DNA of 64,000 bases from Rhodocyclaceae bacterium (GTDB lineage: Bacteria > Pseudomonadota > Gammaproteobacteria > Burkholderiales > Rhodocyclaceae), in the NCBI GenBank assembly GCA_030824275.1, contig JAVBXY010000017.1, forward strand, positions 62,001 to 126,000. The letters are read 5' to 3'. Each line of letters opens with the position of its first letter. Position 1 is the stretch's first letter. The position numbers were made by a program, and so were the translations under genes. Positions 48,231 through 58,510 of the stretch are shown here, one piece after another. The notes under the pieces were generated by a model. It was given only the letters and a program-made list of their open reading frames with translations, was not told the DNA's origin and searched no databases.

Positions 48231-49769
48231 GTGCGCCTCTTCCGCCTGCTCCGCATTGCCCGCGTCGCCTATCGTTACGGGCTCGATCGCATGATCCTCG
48301 ACAACGAGTCGACTTTTGGCGCGTGGGGCCGCATGTTGCTGGCGGCCAACCGCTTGATGGTCTGGCGCGATCTGTCGCAGCCCCGAGCCGTGCGCCTGCG
48401 CCAGGCCCTGGAAGACCTTGGTCCGATCTTCGTCAAGTTCGGCCAGGTCCTGTCCACCCGCCGCGACCTGCTGCCGCTGGATCTGGCCGAGGAACTGGCC
48501 AAGCTCCAGGACCGCGTGCCACCCTTCGCCTCCGATCTGGCGATGGCCGAGCTGGAGCGAACCTATGGCAAACCGGTGCATGAGGTCTTCACCGAGTTCG
48601 CCCGCGAACCGGTGGCTTCGGCCTCGGTGGCCCAGGTGCATTTCGCCGTTCTGCCCGATGGCCGCGAAGTGGCGGTAAAAATCCTGCGTCCCGGCATCAA
48701 GCCGGTCATCGATCACGACATCGCCCTGCTCCAGGCCGCCGCCAGCCTGCTGGAAACGCTCTGGCCCGATGGCCGGCGCCTCAAGCCGCGCGAAGTTGTC
48801 GCCGAGTTCGACAAATACCTGCACGACGAACTGGACCTGATGCGCGAGGCCGCCAACTGTTCGCAACTGCGCCGCAACTTCGCCGATTCCGAATTGTTGG
48901 TGGTGCCCGAGGTGTATTGGGACTGGTGCGCGCAGAGCGTGATGGTGATGGAGCGCATGCATGGCATCCCGGTTTCCCAGACCGAGGCGCTGCTGGCTGC
49001 TGGCGTGGACGTCCCGCGCCTGGCCCGGGCCGGCGTCGAAATCTTCTTCACCCAGGTCTTCCGCGATGGCTTCTTCCACGCCGACATGCATCCGGGCAAC
49101 ATCTTCGTCGCCGTGGACGCAGCGCGCAAGGGCCGTTACATCGCGCTGGACTTCGGCATCGTCGGCACCCTCACCGACGTGGACAAGAACTACCTGGCGC
49201 AGAACTTCCTCGCCTTCTTCCGTCGCGACTACAAGCGCGTCGCCGAAGTGCATATCGAATCCGGCTGGGCACCGAAGGAAACTCGCGTCGATGAATTCGA
49301 GGCGGCGATCCGTGCCGTCTGCGAACCGATCTTCGACCGCCCGCTGAAGGAAATCTCCTTCGGCCGCGTGCTGCTGCGCCTGTTCCAGACCTCGCGCCGT
49401 TTCAACGTCGAGGTACAGCCGCAACTGGTGCTGCTGCAAAAGACCCTGCTCAACATCGAAGGGCTGGGCCGCGAACTCGATCCCGAGCTCGACCTGTGGA
49501 AGACCGCCAAGCCCTATCTGGAGCGCTGGATGAGCGAACAACTGGGCTGGCGCGGACTGGTGAACAATCTCAAGCGCGAGGCGCCGAGCTGGGCATCGCT
49601 GATCCCGGCTTTGCCGCGTCTGGCGCACCAGGCCCTATCGGTGGGCCGGCACGACGGCCTGCTGGCGGAAATCGATGCCCTGCGCGCCGAGCAGGCGCGG
49701 CAAAGCCGGCTACTCGCTCTGGTCGCCGTCCTGCTGGGAGGCATCCTCGCCGCCCTGCTGCTGAACTGA
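48231..49769 (+). CDS. ubiB: UbiB ubiquinone biosynthesis protein kinase-like
   Basis: A protein of the ABC1/UbiB atypical kinase family (512 aa from GTG 48231; a TTG at 48210 would add 7 residues, neither with a clear ribosome site). Motifs: [20 protein letters not shown] (KxGQ) near 60-79, the Ala-rich loop [25 protein letters not shown], and [15 protein letters not shown] (near 285) plus [12 protein letters not shown]-terminal hydrophobic helix ([18 protein letters not shown]) anchors it to the membrane. Needed for ubiquinone synthesis and lipid extraction. Its last 60 bp overlap the convergent EAL/HDOD gene. Confidence 0.93.
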   Translation: MRLFRLLRIARVAYRYGLDRMILDNESTFGAWGRMLLAANRLMVWRDLSQPRAVRLRQALEDLGPIFVKFGQVLSTRRDLLPLDLAEELAKLQDRVPPFASDLAMAELERTYGKPVHEVFTEFAREPVASASVAQVHFAVLPDGREVAVKILRPGIKPVIDHDIALLQAAASLLETLWPDGRRLKPREVVAEFDKYLHDELDLMREAANCSQLRRNFADSELLVVPEVYWDWCAQSVMVMERMHGIPVSQTEALLAAGVDVPRLARAGVEIFFTQVFRDGFFHADMHPGNIFVAVDAARKGRYIALDFGIVGTLTDVDKNYLAQNFLAFFRRDYKRVAEVHIESGWAPKETRVDEFEAAIRAVCEPIFDRPLKEISFGRVLLRLFQTSRRFNVEVQPQLVLLQKTLLNIEGLGRELDPELDLWKTAKPYLERWMSEQLGWRGLVNNLKREAPSWASLIPALPRLAHQALSVGRHDGLLAEIDALRAEQARQSRLLALVAVLLGGILAALLLN

Positions 49770-51005
49770 GCGGCCCTCGACGACGGCCGTGGCCCAGGCC
49801 AGGGCCACGCTCTGGATGTGTACGACCGCATCTTCCGTCAGGTGCAGGCTTTCGGCGCACTCCGTGGCGCGATTGAACTCAGCTTGTTCCAGTGCTTCGG
49901 CCAGATCGATCAGGCGCCCCAGCGTGCCCTGGCGGTGCAGTAGCGCTTCGCGCACCGAGGATGCCAGACGCAGCTTTTCCGCCACTTTTTCCATGGGCCA
50001 GCCGATCAGCACGTCGGCCAGGGAGAGCAGGCCGGTCATGTAGGCCTCGTCCTGCAATTGCGAGGATTCCCGGTGGTGCAGGTATTTCAGCGAATACTCG
50101 ATGAACCTGGCTCGGCGCAGGGCCAACTCCATCAGCGGCGACCCCGTGTTTTCGCCGTCGAGGGCGTACAGCAGCACCTGCAACCAGCGCGTCAGCTGGC
50201 GGCGACCGAGGACGGCGAAGGCGTGCTTGATCGAGCTGATGCCGGATTGCACGGCGAAGGCGGAGGAATTCACCAGCCGCAACAGGTGCAGGGACAGTGC
50301 GGGATCGAAGCGGAAGGCGTCCTCGAGTTCCGGATCGTCCACGTCGGCAGCAAGCTTGCTGAGCAGATCGAGCAGTGTCAGCTTGCGCGGGTCCACGCGG
50401 CTGCCGGCGGCTTCGCTGCGCTGGGTGAAGTGGTAGCCCTGGAACAGGTCGAAGCCTGCGCGGCGCAGCGCCTCAAAATCCTCCGGACGGTCCACGTGGC
50501 GGGCCAGCAATTGCACATCGCTGCCGCGTACCGTGGCAATCAGCTCGGGCATGCCTGGCAGGTCAATATCGCCGGTGTCGATGGCGACAGCCTGGGCGAT
50601 CTTCAACAGGGCCGCTTGCTCGGGATGCCGACCCAGGGGGATGCCGTCCATGGCGATAAGGAAACCTTGCAGGCGCAACTGCATCAGTCGTGCCGGCGTC
50701 AGCAGCGGATCGTCCGGGTTCACCCGCAGGGCAAAATGTGCCGGCGGTAGCAGGTCGATGAGGCCGCTGCCAAGCAGTGCGGCGGAAGCCTGGACCCAGG
50801 CGCGGCGATTGCGCAGCAGATCGTCGAGGCCGGAATGGATGAAGGCGTGGATGATCGCGTCCGCCGCAGTGAAGGCGGCGTAGGTCGGATCGTCGCGCTG
50901 GTCGCCATCCGTGTCGAACTGCAACTCGACCCCCACCGAGGCCTGGCTGGCGTTCAGGATCGGCTGGTAGGCGAAGCGGTAGCCGGGAGCGTGATTGTCG
51001 GACAT
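49710..51005 (-). CDS. EAL-HDOD signalling protein with degenerate EAL domain
   Basis: A 431-residue paralogue of the protein at 15051-16292. The N-terminal EAL-like half keeps the frame ([31 protein letters not shown]) but lacks the acidic DDF pair ([11 protein letters not shown]), so it should be catalytically dead. The HDOD half (about 215-410) shows [42 protein letters not shown]. The polar tail ([24 protein letters not shown]) is encoded by the 60 bp that are antisense to the end of ubiB. It may have arisen by readthrough of an earlier stop. Confidence 0.88.
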   Translation of the reverse strand: MSDNHAPGYRFAYQPILNASQASVGVELQFDTDGDQRDDPTYAAFTAADAIIHAFIHSGLDDLLRNRRAWVQASAALLGSGLIDLLPPAHFALRVNPDDPLLTPARLMQLRLQGFLIAMDGIPLGRHPEQAALLKIAQAVAIDTGDIDLPGMPELIATVRGSDVQLLARHVDRPEDFEALRRAGFDLFQGYHFTQRSEAAGSRVDPRKLTLLDLLSKLAADVDDPELEDAFRFDPALSLHLLRLVNSSAFAVQSGISSIKHAFAVLGRRQLTRWLQVLLYALDGENTGSPLMELALRRARFIEYSLKYLHHRESSQLQDEAYMTGLLSLADVLIGWPMEKVAEKLRLASSVREALLHRQGTLGRLIDLAEALEQAEFNRATECAESLHLTEDAVVHIQSVALAWATAVVEGRSVQQQGGEDASQQDGDQSE

Positions 51006-51010
51006 GGCGA

Positions 51011-51334
51011 TCAGTCGGCGCCGTGGATGCTGTCCAGAATGCGCTTCTTGAGGTTCTCTGGCATCTCCAGTCTCTCCATGTCCCAGCCTTCGAGATTCAG
51101 CACGTCGGTCAAGGCGTTTTCCAATTCCGCATGGGCGACGCGCACGGCGGCGGCAATGCGTTCATGGACGGCGCGGTCGGTATCGCTGCGATTGATGCAG
51201 CGGGCCTGATAGTCATGGAGCCGGCGCTGGCTGCCAATTTCCTTGCAGATTTGTGCCGGGCAGGCGCAATCGTAGATCGCCGCCTGTTCGAGAATGATCT
51301 GCAACTGCGTGTCGGTGTATTTCTTGTTCAGCAA
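51011..51334 (-). CDS. Small conserved-looking cytoplasmic protein, function unknown
   Basis: A 107-residue protein if the start is TTG 51334 (MLNKKYTDTQLQIILEQAAIY), which has a good site (GGAG, 6-nt spacer). An ATG at 51388 would add 18 residues of poor character. The sequence YDCACPAQICKEIGSQRRLHDYQ has three Cys (C-x-C-x4-C), hinting at metal or FeS binding; the rest is helical and acidic (HERIAAAVRVAHAELENALTDV). It stops 5 nt before the EAL/HDOD gene, so they form a pair. I do not recognise the family. Confidence 0.7.
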   Translation of the reverse strand: MLNKKYTDTQLQIILEQAAIYDCACPAQICKEIGSQRRLHDYQARCINRSDTDRAVHERIAAAVRVAHAELENALTDVLNLEGWDMERLEMPENLKKRILDSIHGAD

Positions 51335-51455
51335 TGCTATCTCCGGGCCTGCGGCAGCAGCAGGTCGATAGTTATAATGATGCCTCAATTTTCGGGCACG
51401 TACGGCAAGCGCCGTGCTGCGGTTCAGGGTTTCGAGATTACACGGGATTCCACGG

Positions 51456-52949
51456 ATGTTGCTCTGGTTCGTCGTTCTCTATCTGCTCGTCTCGGTCGGC
51501 ATCGGCCTGTTCGCCGCGAGGCGGGTGCACAACGCCAAGGATTTCGCCATTGCCGGACGCTCTTTGCCGTTTCCGGTGGTCATGGCGACGGTGTTCGCCA
51601 CCTGGTTTGGTGCCGAATCGATCTTCGGCATTTCCTCGACATTTCTCAAGGACGGGCTGGGCGGCGTCGTCGCCGATCCCTTCGGTTCCTCGCTGTGTCT
51701 GGTCCTTGCGGGCATCCTGTTCTCGCGTTATCTGTACAGGCTCAACATCATCACCCTCGGCGATTTCTATCGCATGCGCTACAACCGCAGCGTCGAGGTC
51801 ATCACGACCCTGTGCATCGTGGTTTCCTATCTCGGCTGGGTGGCTGCCCAGGTCAAGGCGCTGGGGCTGCTGTTTTTCACGGTGACCGATGGCGGTGTCA
51901 GCCAGGAGGCCGGTATGGTCCTGGGCATGGGGCTGGTGCTGACCTATACGGTGTTCGGCGGCATGTTCTCGGTGGCCATCCTCGACTTCGTGCAGATGAT
52001 CGTCATGCTCGGCGGCCTGCTGTTCATCGCCGTGCTGGTGGCCGGCAAGGTGGACGGTGGCGCCGGCGCGGTGATCGATAGCGCTGCGGGTGCCGGCAAG
52101 TTCAAGTTCTTCCCCGATCCCGATCCTTGGCTGTGGCTCACCTTCATCGGCACTGGCGTCACCATGATGTTCGGCTCCATTCCGCAGCAGGACGTATTCC
52201 AGCGTGTGTCCTCGGCGAAGAGCGCAAAAATCGCCCTCTGGGGCTCGGTGGCCGGTGCCGCCCTGTATTTCGTCTTCACCTTCGTCCCCATGTTCATCGC
52301 CTACGCCGGCACCATGATCGATCCAGCCCTGGGCGGCATGGTGGAAACCGAGGCCGAACTGATTGTGCCGACCCTGGTGACCAGGCACACACCGCTGATT
52401 GCCCAGGTGTTCTTCTACGGTGCCGTACTCTCAGCGATCATGAGCACCGCCTCGGCTACCCTGCTGGCACCATCGGTGACCTTTTCCGAGAACATCCTGC
52501 GCGGGGTCTTGCCGAGCATGGGCGACCATCGTTTCCTGCTTGTGATGCGTGCCTCCCTGGTGGTGTTTTCCCTCCTGGTGCTCGGCTTCGCCCTCAACTC
52601 CGACGCCTCGATTTTCAAGATGGTCGAGAACGCCTACAAGATCACCCTGGCTGGCGCCTTCGTGCCTTTGGTCTTCGGCATCCTCTGGCGGCGCTCTACC
52701 ACCCAGGGGGCCTTGGCGGCGATCTTCGGCGGCCTGGTGTCCTGGATACTCGTCGAGCTGCTGATTGGCGAGGCCAGCCCGGTGCCACCCCAGCTCATTG
52801 GCCTGCTGATCTCGACGCTGGGCATGCTCGCTGGCTCGCTGCTGCCCCAGTGGGTCGGCCATCGCCTGCCGGAACGGGACATCCATGCCCTGATGCATCA
52901 CCACGCCGCCTCGCTGTCGCACCATGCCGAGCCGGAACACCGGCATTAG
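51456..52949 (+). CDS. Sodium:solute symporter family protein
   Basis: A 497-residue inner-membrane transporter of the SSS family with about 13 hydrophobic helices. Typical features: FAIAGRSLPFPVVMATVFATWFGAESIFGISS near 35-66 (helix with the Na+/substrate site), GGVVADPFGSSLC, YTVFGGMFSVAILDFVQMIVM, and GSIPQQDVFQRVSSAKS. ATG 51456 is favoured over 51414. The C-terminus is His-rich (HALMHHHAASLSHHAEPEHRH), which may bind metal. The substrate is not predictable; relatives carry pantothenate, proline or short-chain acids. Confidence 0.9.
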   Translation: MLLWFVVLYLLVSVGIGLFAARRVHNAKDFAIAGRSLPFPVVMATVFATWFGAESIFGISSTFLKDGLGGVVADPFGSSLCLVLAGILFSRYLYRLNIITLGDFYRMRYNRSVEVITTLCIVVSYLGWVAAQVKALGLLFFTVTDGGVSQEAGMVLGMGLVLTYTVFGGMFSVAILDFVQMIVMLGGLLFIAVLVAGKVDGGAGAVIDSAAGAGKFKFFPDPDPWLWLTFIGTGVTMMFGSIPQQDVFQRVSSAKSAKIALWGSVAGAALYFVFTFVPMFIAYAGTMIDPALGGMVETEAELIVPTLVTRHTPLIAQVFFYGAVLSAIMSTASATLLAPSVTFSENILRGVLPSMGDHRFLLVMRASLVVFSLLVLGFALNSDASIFKMVENAYKITLAGAFVPLVFGILWRRSTTQGALAAIFGGLVSWILVELLIGEASPVPPQLIGLLISTLGMLAGSLLPQWVGHRLPERDIHALMHHHAASLSHHAEPEHRH

Positions 52950-52952
52950 GTT

Positions 52953-54062
52953 TTGGCCGAAAAGCAGACTCCCTACGAGTTGCTGGGCCTGAGCGACAAG
53001 GCCCGGCCGGAGGAGATTCGGGATGCCTACGAGGCTTGTCGCCTGGCCTTGGAGGCCGAAACGGACGGCGAAGAGCGACGCAACCGGCTGGCCTTTCTCC
53101 AGCATGCCCGCGATCTTCTGCTTGATCCGCGCAAGCGTGCGCTGCACGACCATCAGAGCCGGCACAGTGCCGTGCCGGCGGTGCGGCAACGTCGCTCCGT
53201 CCTCCCCTTCGCCGTCCTCGCTGTGCTTGCTGCTGGAGCCTATCCGACCTGGCGCATGCTGACGCCGTCGCCTGTCGCGGCGGTGGTCGCCGTGTCGACG
53301 GTGAATGCCGCGACGACCGCGACCAAGCCTGCTCCGGCGCCACCTTTGCCGAAACTGGAAGAGGTCGAAGCCCTGATCGGCGCGGATGGCACGGGCGCTG
53401 TTGCCTCCGCTGCACCCCCGGCCCCGGCGACCCCGCCGCCCCTCAAGTCGCTCGCCGAAGCCCCTCATGGTGGCCTGATCGGCAAGATCCTCGACTCGAC
53501 CTATTTGATCGTCGGTGGCTATGGTTTCGGTACCGGCGTTGTTATCGACAATGACCGCCTGCTTACCAACTGCCACGTTGTTGCCCCCAATGTGTTGAAG
53601 GGACCGATCTACGCCATCAGCCCGGTGACGCAGCAGCGTACCCGCATCGCCGCAGCCGCCTTTCTGGTCAAGGAAGACGCCTGTGTGGTGCATGCCCCGG
53701 GCCTGAACGGCAAACCCATCGCAATGGGCGATGCCGACCGGCTGCCGCGATTGGCGCCGATCCACAACGTGGGCTTTGCCGACGGCCGCCTGATCGCCTC
53801 TCAGGGGCAATTGATCGGCCTGCTCCAGCGTCACGGCCAGACCTATCTCGCCTCCAGCAACTACTGCGACCACGGTGTTTCCGGTGGTCCGCTGGTCGAT
53901 GAAGAGGGGCGCCTGGTCGGACTTACCTCCGGTGGATTGAAGGATCGCAGCATCTGCTTCTCCCTCACCGCCGAAACGGCGCGACAGGTGCTGTCCCAGA
54001 CCCTGATCGCCATCGACGCTTTTCCCACCAACTATATGACCAACCTCGCCCGTCGCTGGTGA
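52953..54062 (+). CDS. J-like / membrane / trypsin-like protease fusion
   Basis: A 369-residue multi-domain protein. About 1-70 resembles a J domain by helix pattern (PYELLGLSDKARPEEIRDAYEACRL ... FLQHARDLLLDPRKRALHD) but has no HPD motif. A TM helix (about 82-100, VLPFAVLAVLAAGAYPTW) is followed by an Ala/Pro linker, then a trypsin-like domain about 170-369: GTGVVIDNDRLLTNCHVV (His), Asp probably in KEDACVVHA, and YCDHGVSGGPLVD with the Ser of GVSGGP. The protease should face the periplasm and the J-like part the cytoplasm. It starts at TTG 52953, 3 nt after the symporter stop (overlap region TTAGGTTTTGG). Confidence 0.8.
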   Translation: MAEKQTPYELLGLSDKARPEEIRDAYEACRLALEAETDGEERRNRLAFLQHARDLLLDPRKRALHDHQSRHSAVPAVRQRRSVLPFAVLAVLAAGAYPTWRMLTPSPVAAVVAVSTVNAATTATKPAPAPPLPKLEEVEALIGADGTGAVASAAPPAPATPPPLKSLAEAPHGGLIGKILDSTYLIVGGYGFGTGVVIDNDRLLTNCHVVAPNVLKGPIYAISPVTQQRTRIAAAAFLVKEDACVVHAPGLNGKPIAMGDADRLPRLAPIHNVGFADGRLIASQGQLIGLLQRHGQTYLASSNYCDHGVSGGPLVDEEGRLVGLTSGGLKDRSICFSLTAETARQVLSQTLIAIDAFPTNYMTNLARRW

Positions 54063-54066
54063 GCCC

Positions 54067-55131
54067 ATGAACCAAGGCCACCGCACCCATCTGACGCTCT
54101 ACCTGAGCTGCGGCTATGCGCTGCTCATTGTCTACGCCAGCTTGTATCCACTGACCGGCTGGCGCGACAGCGGCGGCGAGTTGCTGGCCTTCGTCACCGC
54201 CGCCTGGCCGCGCTACTACACAGCCTTCGATATCGCCACCAATGCCCTGGCCTATGTTCCTCTCGGCTTCTTCTGCGCTGCGGCCCTGCGCTGGCGTCTG
54301 CCGCCATTGCTTGCTGCGCTGGCGGCCCTGCTGTTCGGCGGGCTGCTCAGCTTCGGCCTAGAATTTGCGCAGAACTACCTAAGCAGTCGCGTGCCTTCCA
54401 ATCTCGACCTTGCCAGCAATGCGCTCGGTGCGCTCATCGGCGGACTGGCCGGCGCCCGCTGGGGACGTGGCCTCGACAGCGGCCGCCTGGCCCGCTGGCG
54501 GCGACAGTTCGTCGCCCGTGGCTATGGTGTCGATGCCGGCCTGGTGCTGGTCGGTGCCTGGTTGCTGACCCAGCTGTCTCCCGAAACCCTGCTCTTCGGC
54601 AGTGGCAATCTGCGCCAGATGCTCGGCCTGCCGCCGGCCCAGCCCTTCGCCGTGGACCACTTCGTCGATGTCGAGGCCGCCATCGCCGCCACCGGCCTGC
54701 TCGCTGGCGGCCTGGTGGCCACGCTGTTGCTGCGCCGACGTGCCCGCTGGCTGGTGGCCGGGCTTTTCGTCACCGCCGCCTTGCTGAAAATGCTCGCCCA
54801 TGCGCTGCTCATGGGGCCGCCGGCCGCCATCGCCTGGATCACTCCGGGCAATGCCTCCGGTATTGGAGTCGGCCTGGCCCTCTGGTGGGCCGCCAGTTTT
54901 CTCGCGCCGCCCATGCAGCGCGCCATCGCCGCCCTGGCCCTGCTGCTGGCCACCGTGATGGTCAACGTCGCCCCGGAAAATCCTTATCTTGCGAATACCC
55001 TGCAAGTCTGGAACCCCGGCCAGTTTCTCAATTTCAACGGCCTCACGCGCCTCGTCTGCTCGCTGTGGCCCTTCCTCGCCCTGCCCTGGCTGATGCTCTA
55101 CCGACCGGAACGCCATGACACACACTTCTGA
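54067..55131 (+). CDS. VanZ-family membrane protein
   Basis: A 354-residue integral membrane protein. The N-terminal half fits the VanZ-like family: FDIATNALAYVPLGFFCAAALRW near 54-76, LLSFGLEFAQNYLSSRVPSNLDLASNALGALIGGLAG near 95-131. The second half has another four or five hydrophobic helices. VanZ proteins are linked to low-level glycopeptide resistance, though most members have no known role. ATG 54067 follows the protease gene by 4 nt; the end overlaps the MazG-like gene by 17 bp. Confidence 0.88.
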   Translation: MNQGHRTHLTLYLSCGYALLIVYASLYPLTGWRDSGGELLAFVTAAWPRYYTAFDIATNALAYVPLGFFCAAALRWRLPPLLAALAALLFGGLLSFGLEFAQNYLSSRVPSNLDLASNALGALIGGLAGARWGRGLDSGRLARWRRQFVARGYGVDAGLVLVGAWLLTQLSPETLLFGSGNLRQMLGLPPAQPFAVDHFVDVEAAIAATGLLAGGLVATLLLRRRARWLVAGLFVTAALLKMLAHALLMGPPAAIAWITPGNASGIGVGLALWWAASFLAPPMQRAIAALALLLATVMVNVAPENPYLANTLQVWNPGQFLNFNGLTRLVCSLWPFLALPWLMLYRPERHDTHF

Positions 55132-55459
55132 TCCGATCCCCGACCTGCGGGCCCTGCGCGATGCCCTGCGCACTTTCTGCGCCGAGCGTGACTGGCATCG
55201 CTATCACACGCCGAAGAATCTGGTCATGGCCCTTTCCGTCGAGGCTGCCGAACTGGTCGAGCATTTCCAGTGGGCCACTCCCGAGGAAAGCCTGAACCTC
55301 GCCCCGGAGAAACGCGGCGAGGTCGCCGACGAAATTGCCGACGTGCTGATCTACCTCACCGAACTGGCCGACGTGCTCGATATCGACATGCTCGCCGCCG
55401 CCCGTGCCAAGATGGTAAAAAACGCCCTCAAATATCCCGCCCCCAAGAAAGAATCATGA
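55115..55459 (+). CDS. MazG-like nucleotide pyrophosphohydrolase (dCTPase type)
   Basis: A 114-residue all-alpha NTP pyrophosphatase. It shows the Mg2+-binding E-x-x-E ... E-x-x-D pattern: MALSVEAAELVEHFQW near 38-53 and RGEVADEIADVLIYLTELAD near 67-86, as in RS21-C6/dCTP pyrophosphatases that clean nucleotide pools. ATG 55115 lies inside the VanZ gene's end. Its stop overlaps the ferredoxin ATG (ATGA). Confidence 0.92.
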   Translation: MTHTSDPIPDLRALRDALRTFCAERDWHRYHTPKNLVMALSVEAAELVEHFQWATPEESLNLAPEKRGEVADEIADVLIYLTELADVLDIDMLAAARAKMVKNALKYPAPKKES

Positions 55460-55764
55460 GCTACTTCAAGCACCACCTGTTTTTCTGCACCAATCAGCGC
55501 GCCAACGGCGAAGCCTGCTGCGCCAATCACGGCGCTGGCGACATGCGCGACTACGCCAAGAACCGCATCAAGACCATGGCCGACCAGATCGACGGCAGCG
55601 TCCGCGTGAATAACGCCGGCTGCCTCGCCCGTTGCGACGAAGGCCCGGTCATGGTCATCTACCCTGAAGCAGTCTGGTACACCTTCGTGGACAAGGAAGA
55701 CATCGACGAAATCATCGACGAGCATCTGGTGCATGGCCGCGTCGTCGAACGTCTCAAGGTCTGA
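55456..55764 (+). CDS. Thioredoxin-fold [2Fe-2S] ferredoxin
   Basis: A 102-residue (2Fe-2S) ferredoxin of the thioredoxin-like class. Cys ligands: FFCTNQRANGEACC near 10-22 and NAGCLARCDEGPVMVIYPE near 54-72, the usual C-x(10-12)-C...C-x3-C pattern. The role is probably electron transfer in the cytoplasm; the partner is unknown. ATG 55456 overlaps the preceding stop. Confidence 0.92.
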   Translation: MSYFKHHLFFCTNQRANGEACCANHGAGDMRDYAKNRIKTMADQIDGSVRVNNAGCLARCDEGPVMVIYPEAVWYTFVDKEDIDEIIDEHLVHGRVVERLKV

Positions 55765-55773
55765 GGTCCGGGC

Positions 55774-56405
55774 ATGTCGCTGCATGAACGTCAAATGCTC
55801 GATGGCCCCGACGGCAAGATCGAGGTCTTCGTCGAACGGCAGGAAATTCCGCAGGGCATCGCCCTGATCGCCCACCCGCACCCGCTCTTCGGCGGCACGG
55901 CGGACAACAAGGTGGTCACCACCCTGGCGCGCACCTTCCGCGATCTCGGCTGCATCACCCTGCGCCCCAGCTTCCGTGGCGTCGGCGGTAGCGAGGGCGA
56001 ACACGACCACGGTGATGCTGAGACCGAAGACCTGCTGGCCGTCCATGCCTGGGCACGGCAGCAGTTCGGCGATCTGCCCGTCTACCTCGCCGGCTTCTCC
56101 TTCGGCGCCTTCGTCACCACCCGTGTCGCCAAGCGCCTGGCCGATGCCGGCGATCCGGCCCGACGCCTGGTACTGGTCGGTACTGCCGCTGGCTTTGTCG
56201 AGGGGGCCCGCAGCTACGAGACCGAGGCCGTCACCACCGACACCATCGTCATCCACGGTGACCGCGACGACACCGTGAAGCTCGCCAACGTCCTCGCCTG
56301 GGCCGAGCCGCTGCAAGTGCCGGTCGTCGTCGTCCCTGGCGCTGACCATTTCTTCCATCGCAAGCTGCATATCCTGCGCGATATCGTCCATCGCGCCTGG
56401 CACCG

Positions 56406-56409
<4 letters not shown>
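55774..56409 (+). CDS. Alpha/beta hydrolase (COG2945-like)
   Basis: A 211-residue predicted hydrolase. [24 protein letters not shown] near 31-54 is a family hallmark, followed by [12 protein letters not shown], the nucleophile elbow AGFSFGAFV (Ser near 110), IHGDRDDTV (Asp) and GADHFFH (His). No signal peptide; cytosolic. Substrates of this group are not defined. Its stop overlaps the ABC ATPase GTG by 4 bp. Confidence 0.9.
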
Positions 56410-57352
<943 letters not shown>

Positions 57353-57353
<1 letters not shown>

Positions 57354-57377
57354 AAAGTCGGCGCTGGCGATACGGCG
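57353..57377 (+). repeat. Dispersed 25-bp motif, copy 13 (on the stop codon of the ABC ATPase gene)
   Basis: AAAAGTCGGCGCTGGCGA + TACGGCG. It starts on the last A of the TGA stop and marks the junction between the exporter ATPase and the inserted gene pair. Confidence 0.85.
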
Positions 57378-57424
57378 ACACGGCGGTGTTGCTCGCGCCG
57401 GACCTTGCTACTGGAGATATCCGA

Positions 57425-58066
57425 GTGACGCATTGCCTTATCGATCACATCACGGTTACTGCACCCACGCTGGAATCCGGCGCGGCCTTCGTACGTGGTG
57501 TGCTGGGCGTCGAGCCGCAAACCGGCGGCGAACATCCCCGCATGGGGACGCACAACCTGCTGCTGCGGCTGGGCGATTCCCTGTTCCTCGAAGTCATTGC
57601 GGAGAACCCCGAGGCGCCTGCGCCGGCAAGGCCGCGCTGGTTCGCGCTCGACACCTTGCGTGCGGACTCGGCACCGGCGCTCGCCACCTGGGTGGCGCGC
57701 ACGCCTGACATTCGTTCGACGCTTGCCGGGAGCACCGAGGCGCTTGGCAGCATCGAGCCCATGAGTCGCGGCGGACTCGACTGGCTCATCACCATTCCCG
57801 CCGATGGCACCTTGCCCTTGAACGGTGTCGCCCCAGCCCTGATCGAATGGCCGGGCGGCGTGCATCCCGCCGCGAGACTTACGGATCACGGTCTGTCGCT
57901 GGCCAGACTCGAACTCTTTAACCCCGAGCCCGCACGCATTTCGCGCTTGCTACTGTCCATCGGCCTGGAAGGCCCTTGTCCGATTGTCGTTTTGCCCTCA
58001 CGTGATGGGCAAGTGACATGCCTGGCTGCGCATATCAACACGCCACGGGGCCCCCGTGTGCTTTGA
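57425..58066 (+). CDS. Glyoxalase-like (VOC) domain protein
   Basis: A 213-residue protein of the glyoxalase-like domain type. LIDHITVTAPTLESGAAFVRGVLGVEPQTGGEHPRMGTHNLLLRLGDSLFLEVI near 5-58 follows the VOC beta-alpha-beta pattern, with possible metal ligands His8, His39 and Glu56. The start is GTG 57425, backed by TGGAGATATCCGA. It lies between the exporter ATPase and permease genes, with no obvious link to them. Function is unknown. Confidence 0.82.
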   Translation: MTHCLIDHITVTAPTLESGAAFVRGVLGVEPQTGGEHPRMGTHNLLLRLGDSLFLEVIAENPEAPAPARPRWFALDTLRADSAPALATWVARTPDIRSTLAGSTEALGSIEPMSRGGLDWLITIPADGTLPLNGVAPALIEWPGGVHPAARLTDHGLSLARLELFNPEPARISRLLLSIGLEGPCPIVVLPSRDGQVTCLAAHINTPRGPRVL

Positions 58067-58093
58067 TCGTGATCGTGCCAAGGCGAATGCGGG

Positions 58094-58447
58094 ATGAAAA
58101 CCAGAAAGCCACGGCATGAACCCAAGGCGGTGCCCAAGGGCGATGAGCTCGCCTCCTTTTGCGCCTGGGAAGGCGACACCCTGGTGCTCAACATCCTTGG
58201 CACCCCCGGCGCGAAGCGGGATGCGATTGGCAAGGTCAAGGGCAAGCAGTTGGGCGTGAGCGTTACCGCCCAACCCGTGGCCGGCCGCGCCACTGATCAC
58301 ATGGTCCGGTTCCTGGCCGAAGAATTCGGCGTCACGCCCAAGGACATCACGGTCGTTTTTGGCCGCTTCAACGTCAATAAGCAGTTACGCATCAATGCGC
58401 CCCGACGGCTTCCACCGGTGATCGCCAAAGCCAAACCGGCGGGCTGA
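58094..58447 (+). CDS. DUF167 (YggU) family protein
   Basis: A 117-residue protein. The segment DTLVLNILGTPGAKRDAIGKVKGKQLGVSVTAQPVAGRATDHMVRFLAEEFGVTPKDITVVFG is the DUF167 fold (VxPxAxxxxI ... AxPxxGxANxxLxxxLA pattern, with some variation). The N-terminal 20 basic residues extend beyond the fold. Function unknown. It lies 27 nt after the VOC gene and 63 nt before the permease. Confidence 0.88.
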   Translation: MKTRKPRHEPKAVPKGDELASFCAWEGDTLVLNILGTPGAKRDAIGKVKGKQLGVSVTAQPVAGRATDHMVRFLAEEFGVTPKDITVVFGRFNVNKQLRINAPRRLPPVIAKAKPAG

Positions 58448-58510
58448 TTTCCGGACCGGGCCATTCCTGTCAGCGGGATAGAATCCCGCTGCGTCTCTCC
58501 CGGAGTTCTC

